Made by a program: the position numbers and the translations under genes. Under the pieces are notes generated by a model. That model searched no databases. It was not told the DNA's origin and saw only the letters and a list, made by a program, of their open reading frames with translations. 7,044 nucleotides of DNA from an uncultured Leptospiraceae bacterium (GTDB taxonomy: Bacteria > Spirochaetota > Leptospiria > Leptospirales > Leptospiraceae), in contig CALDSP010000076.1 in assembly GCA_937924465.1 (NCBI GenBank), forward strand, positions 1 to 7,044, written 5' to 3'. Below, piece after piece: positions 6,292 to 7,044 of this stretch (its first letter is position 1; each line of letters opens with the position of its first letter).

Positions 6292-6495
6292 TTAAGTAAG
6301 ATTTAAAGATTTCAAGATAGTGTCTACTTTACTTAAAATTTCTTGATTCATTCTTTCAGATGCAAGTTTCTCAAGATCTTATCCCTTTAAACAAAGCTGG
6401 ATTCGTATTTTTCTTTGTTTGATTGTATTGGTTAAATTTGGCTCTCCAATACCTAACTTTACAAAATAGTTTTCTAAGTATTCATTTAAAGTCAT
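6292..6495 (-). pseudogene. small gene interrupted by an in-frame TAA, downstream of the FIST gene
   Basis: Starting at ATG 6495, two bases after the FIST-gene stop, the frame reads MTLNEYLENYFVKLGIGEPN and ends after 38 residues at TAA (6381-6379). The same frame then continues open for 28 more codons, beginning DLEKLASERMNQE and ending in SLNLT, to a second TAA (6294-6292). The second half is as protein-like as the first, with amphipathic Lys/Glu/Leu helices. A single substitution turning a Tyr codon (TAT or TAC) into TAA would explain this, leaving a 67-codon ancestral gene. I do not recognise the family. No strong ribosome binding site precedes the ATG (only AAGAGA), so expression would rely on coupling. 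Alternatives are a genuine 38-residue peptide, a sequencing error, or a remnant of a larger gene. Confidence 0.5.
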
Positions 6496-6497
6496 GT

Positions 6498-7044
6498 TTA
6501 TCTCTTTTCAAAAATAGTTAAATAAGTTTCTGTTTGGTTTACATTTGTTCCACAAAAATTTTCACTAAACGTTCCAAATCCAATCTTAGGAACATTTGGT
6601 AAAACTTCTCCGTAAATATTTGCAATTTTTTCTATTTCATTTAGAGCGTTACGTGACAAATAACATAAGACGCAATCAAAAGAAAGAAAGGCTATAGGTT
6701 TTTCATTTTTTAAACTTTCTAATTTTTTTCTTCTAGATTCTTCTTGAGATAAAGCCTCATAAATATAGAAACTTAAATCTTCTGCAACATCATTATAAGT
6801 ATATAATCCTCCATTATCATCAGCTTTTTGAATACTTGTAATAAGTCTTTCTCCTTCTCCTAACTCTAGTCCTAATGTATATTTTGAGTATACATTGGGA
6901 GTAATCTCTTCTGGTTTTTTGTGAATAGCGCGGGCATATTCCTCAAAAGCAGGCTTTCCATTGAATTCAAGAATATGACGCGGATCTGAAATTTTGGTTA
7001 CTTTAAGAGTAGTGTCAATTTTAGAAAAGCTTGTGGTTAAGTCT
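6498..7044 (-). CDS. FIST-domain sensory protein, C-terminal part (N-terminus beyond the window)
   Basis: The frame enters from the right edge and runs 181 codons to TAA (6500-6498). No methionine occurs in it, so the start lies outside. It matches what I know of the FIST C-terminal domain: an early ILEFNGKPAFEEYARAI segment (the typical hydrophobic-x-G-K-P-A-x-x-x-Y opening), a central GLELGEGERL segment, a strand reading FLSFDCVLCYL, and the terminal IGFGTFSENF...VNQTETYLTIF, corresponding to the usual GF-T-GE then NQT ending. FIST domains are proposed intracellular ligand-binding sensors, possibly for amino acids, often feeding kinases, cyclases or chemotaxis. No output domain follows in this gene; the C-terminus ends right after the FIST fold. 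An interrupted small gene begins 2 bases downstream. Assignment is from motif memory. Confidence 0.75.
   Translation of the reverse strand, partial: DLTTSFSKIDTTLKVTKISDPRHILEFNGKPAFEEYARAIHKKPEEITPNVYSKYTLGLELGEGERLITSIQKADDNGGLYTYNDVAEDLSFYIYEALSQEESRRKKLESLKNEKPIAFLSFDCVLCYLSRNALNEIEKIANIYGEVLPNVPKIGFGTFSENFCGTNVNQTETYLTIFEKR

Noticed and set aside
6275..6292. Possible terminator from the repeated AAGCCTT near 6268-6292
   Set aside because: The two copies are in direct, not inverted, orientation, so they do not form a hairpin stem.

Overview
The window is AT-rich bacterial chromosome, estimated by eye at about one-third G+C. It looks like a spirochaete of the Leptospira lineage. That assignment rests on remembered family sequence: the PGK C-domain, for example, carries phrases such as SRAVPVG and VDKMGILDGW that I associate with leptospiral PGK. 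It is an inference, not a search result. Genes are tightly packed and use AGGA/AAGGAG-type ribosome binding sites.

Layout. (1) Positions 1-1887, minus strand: pcnB, a poly(A) polymerase of the class II nucleotidyltransferase family. It is followed 27 bp downstream by a small exported protein of unknown function that runs off the left edge. (2) Positions 1888-2002: a 115-bp divergent intergenic region with a perfect TTGACA box for the rightward operon and a small hairpin near the predicted mRNA 5' end. (3) Positions 2003-5879, plus strand: the four-gene run gap, pgk, tpiA and a patatin-like phospholipase. Spacings are 1 bp, a 4-bp overlap, and 4 bp, so it is almost certainly one transcription unit. 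(4) Positions 5882-6229, minus strand: a complete one-piece tmRNA gene (ssrA) encoding the tag ANNEYALAA, with no encoded CCA end. Its 3' end almost touches the end of the phospholipase gene. (5) Positions 6292-7044, minus strand: the C-terminal part of a FIST-domain sensor protein, followed 2 bp later by a 67-codon reading frame interrupted by an in-frame TAA, probably a decaying gene.

The operon carries the lower trunk of glycolysis/gluconeogenesis. GapA interconverts glyceraldehyde-3-phosphate and 1,3-bisphosphoglycerate, PGK interconverts the latter and 3-phosphoglycerate with ATP/ADP, and TpiA links the two triose phosphates.

The most notable observation is that GAPDH and TPI have textbook active sites, whereas the PGK between them has lost nearly all of its substrate-binding arginines and altered its nucleotide-site signatures. 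The reading frame is still full length and translationally coupled. This suggests a pseudoenzyme or repurposed PGK fold, with real PGK activity supplied elsewhere in the genome. I saw no mobile element, CRISPR array, tRNA or rRNA.
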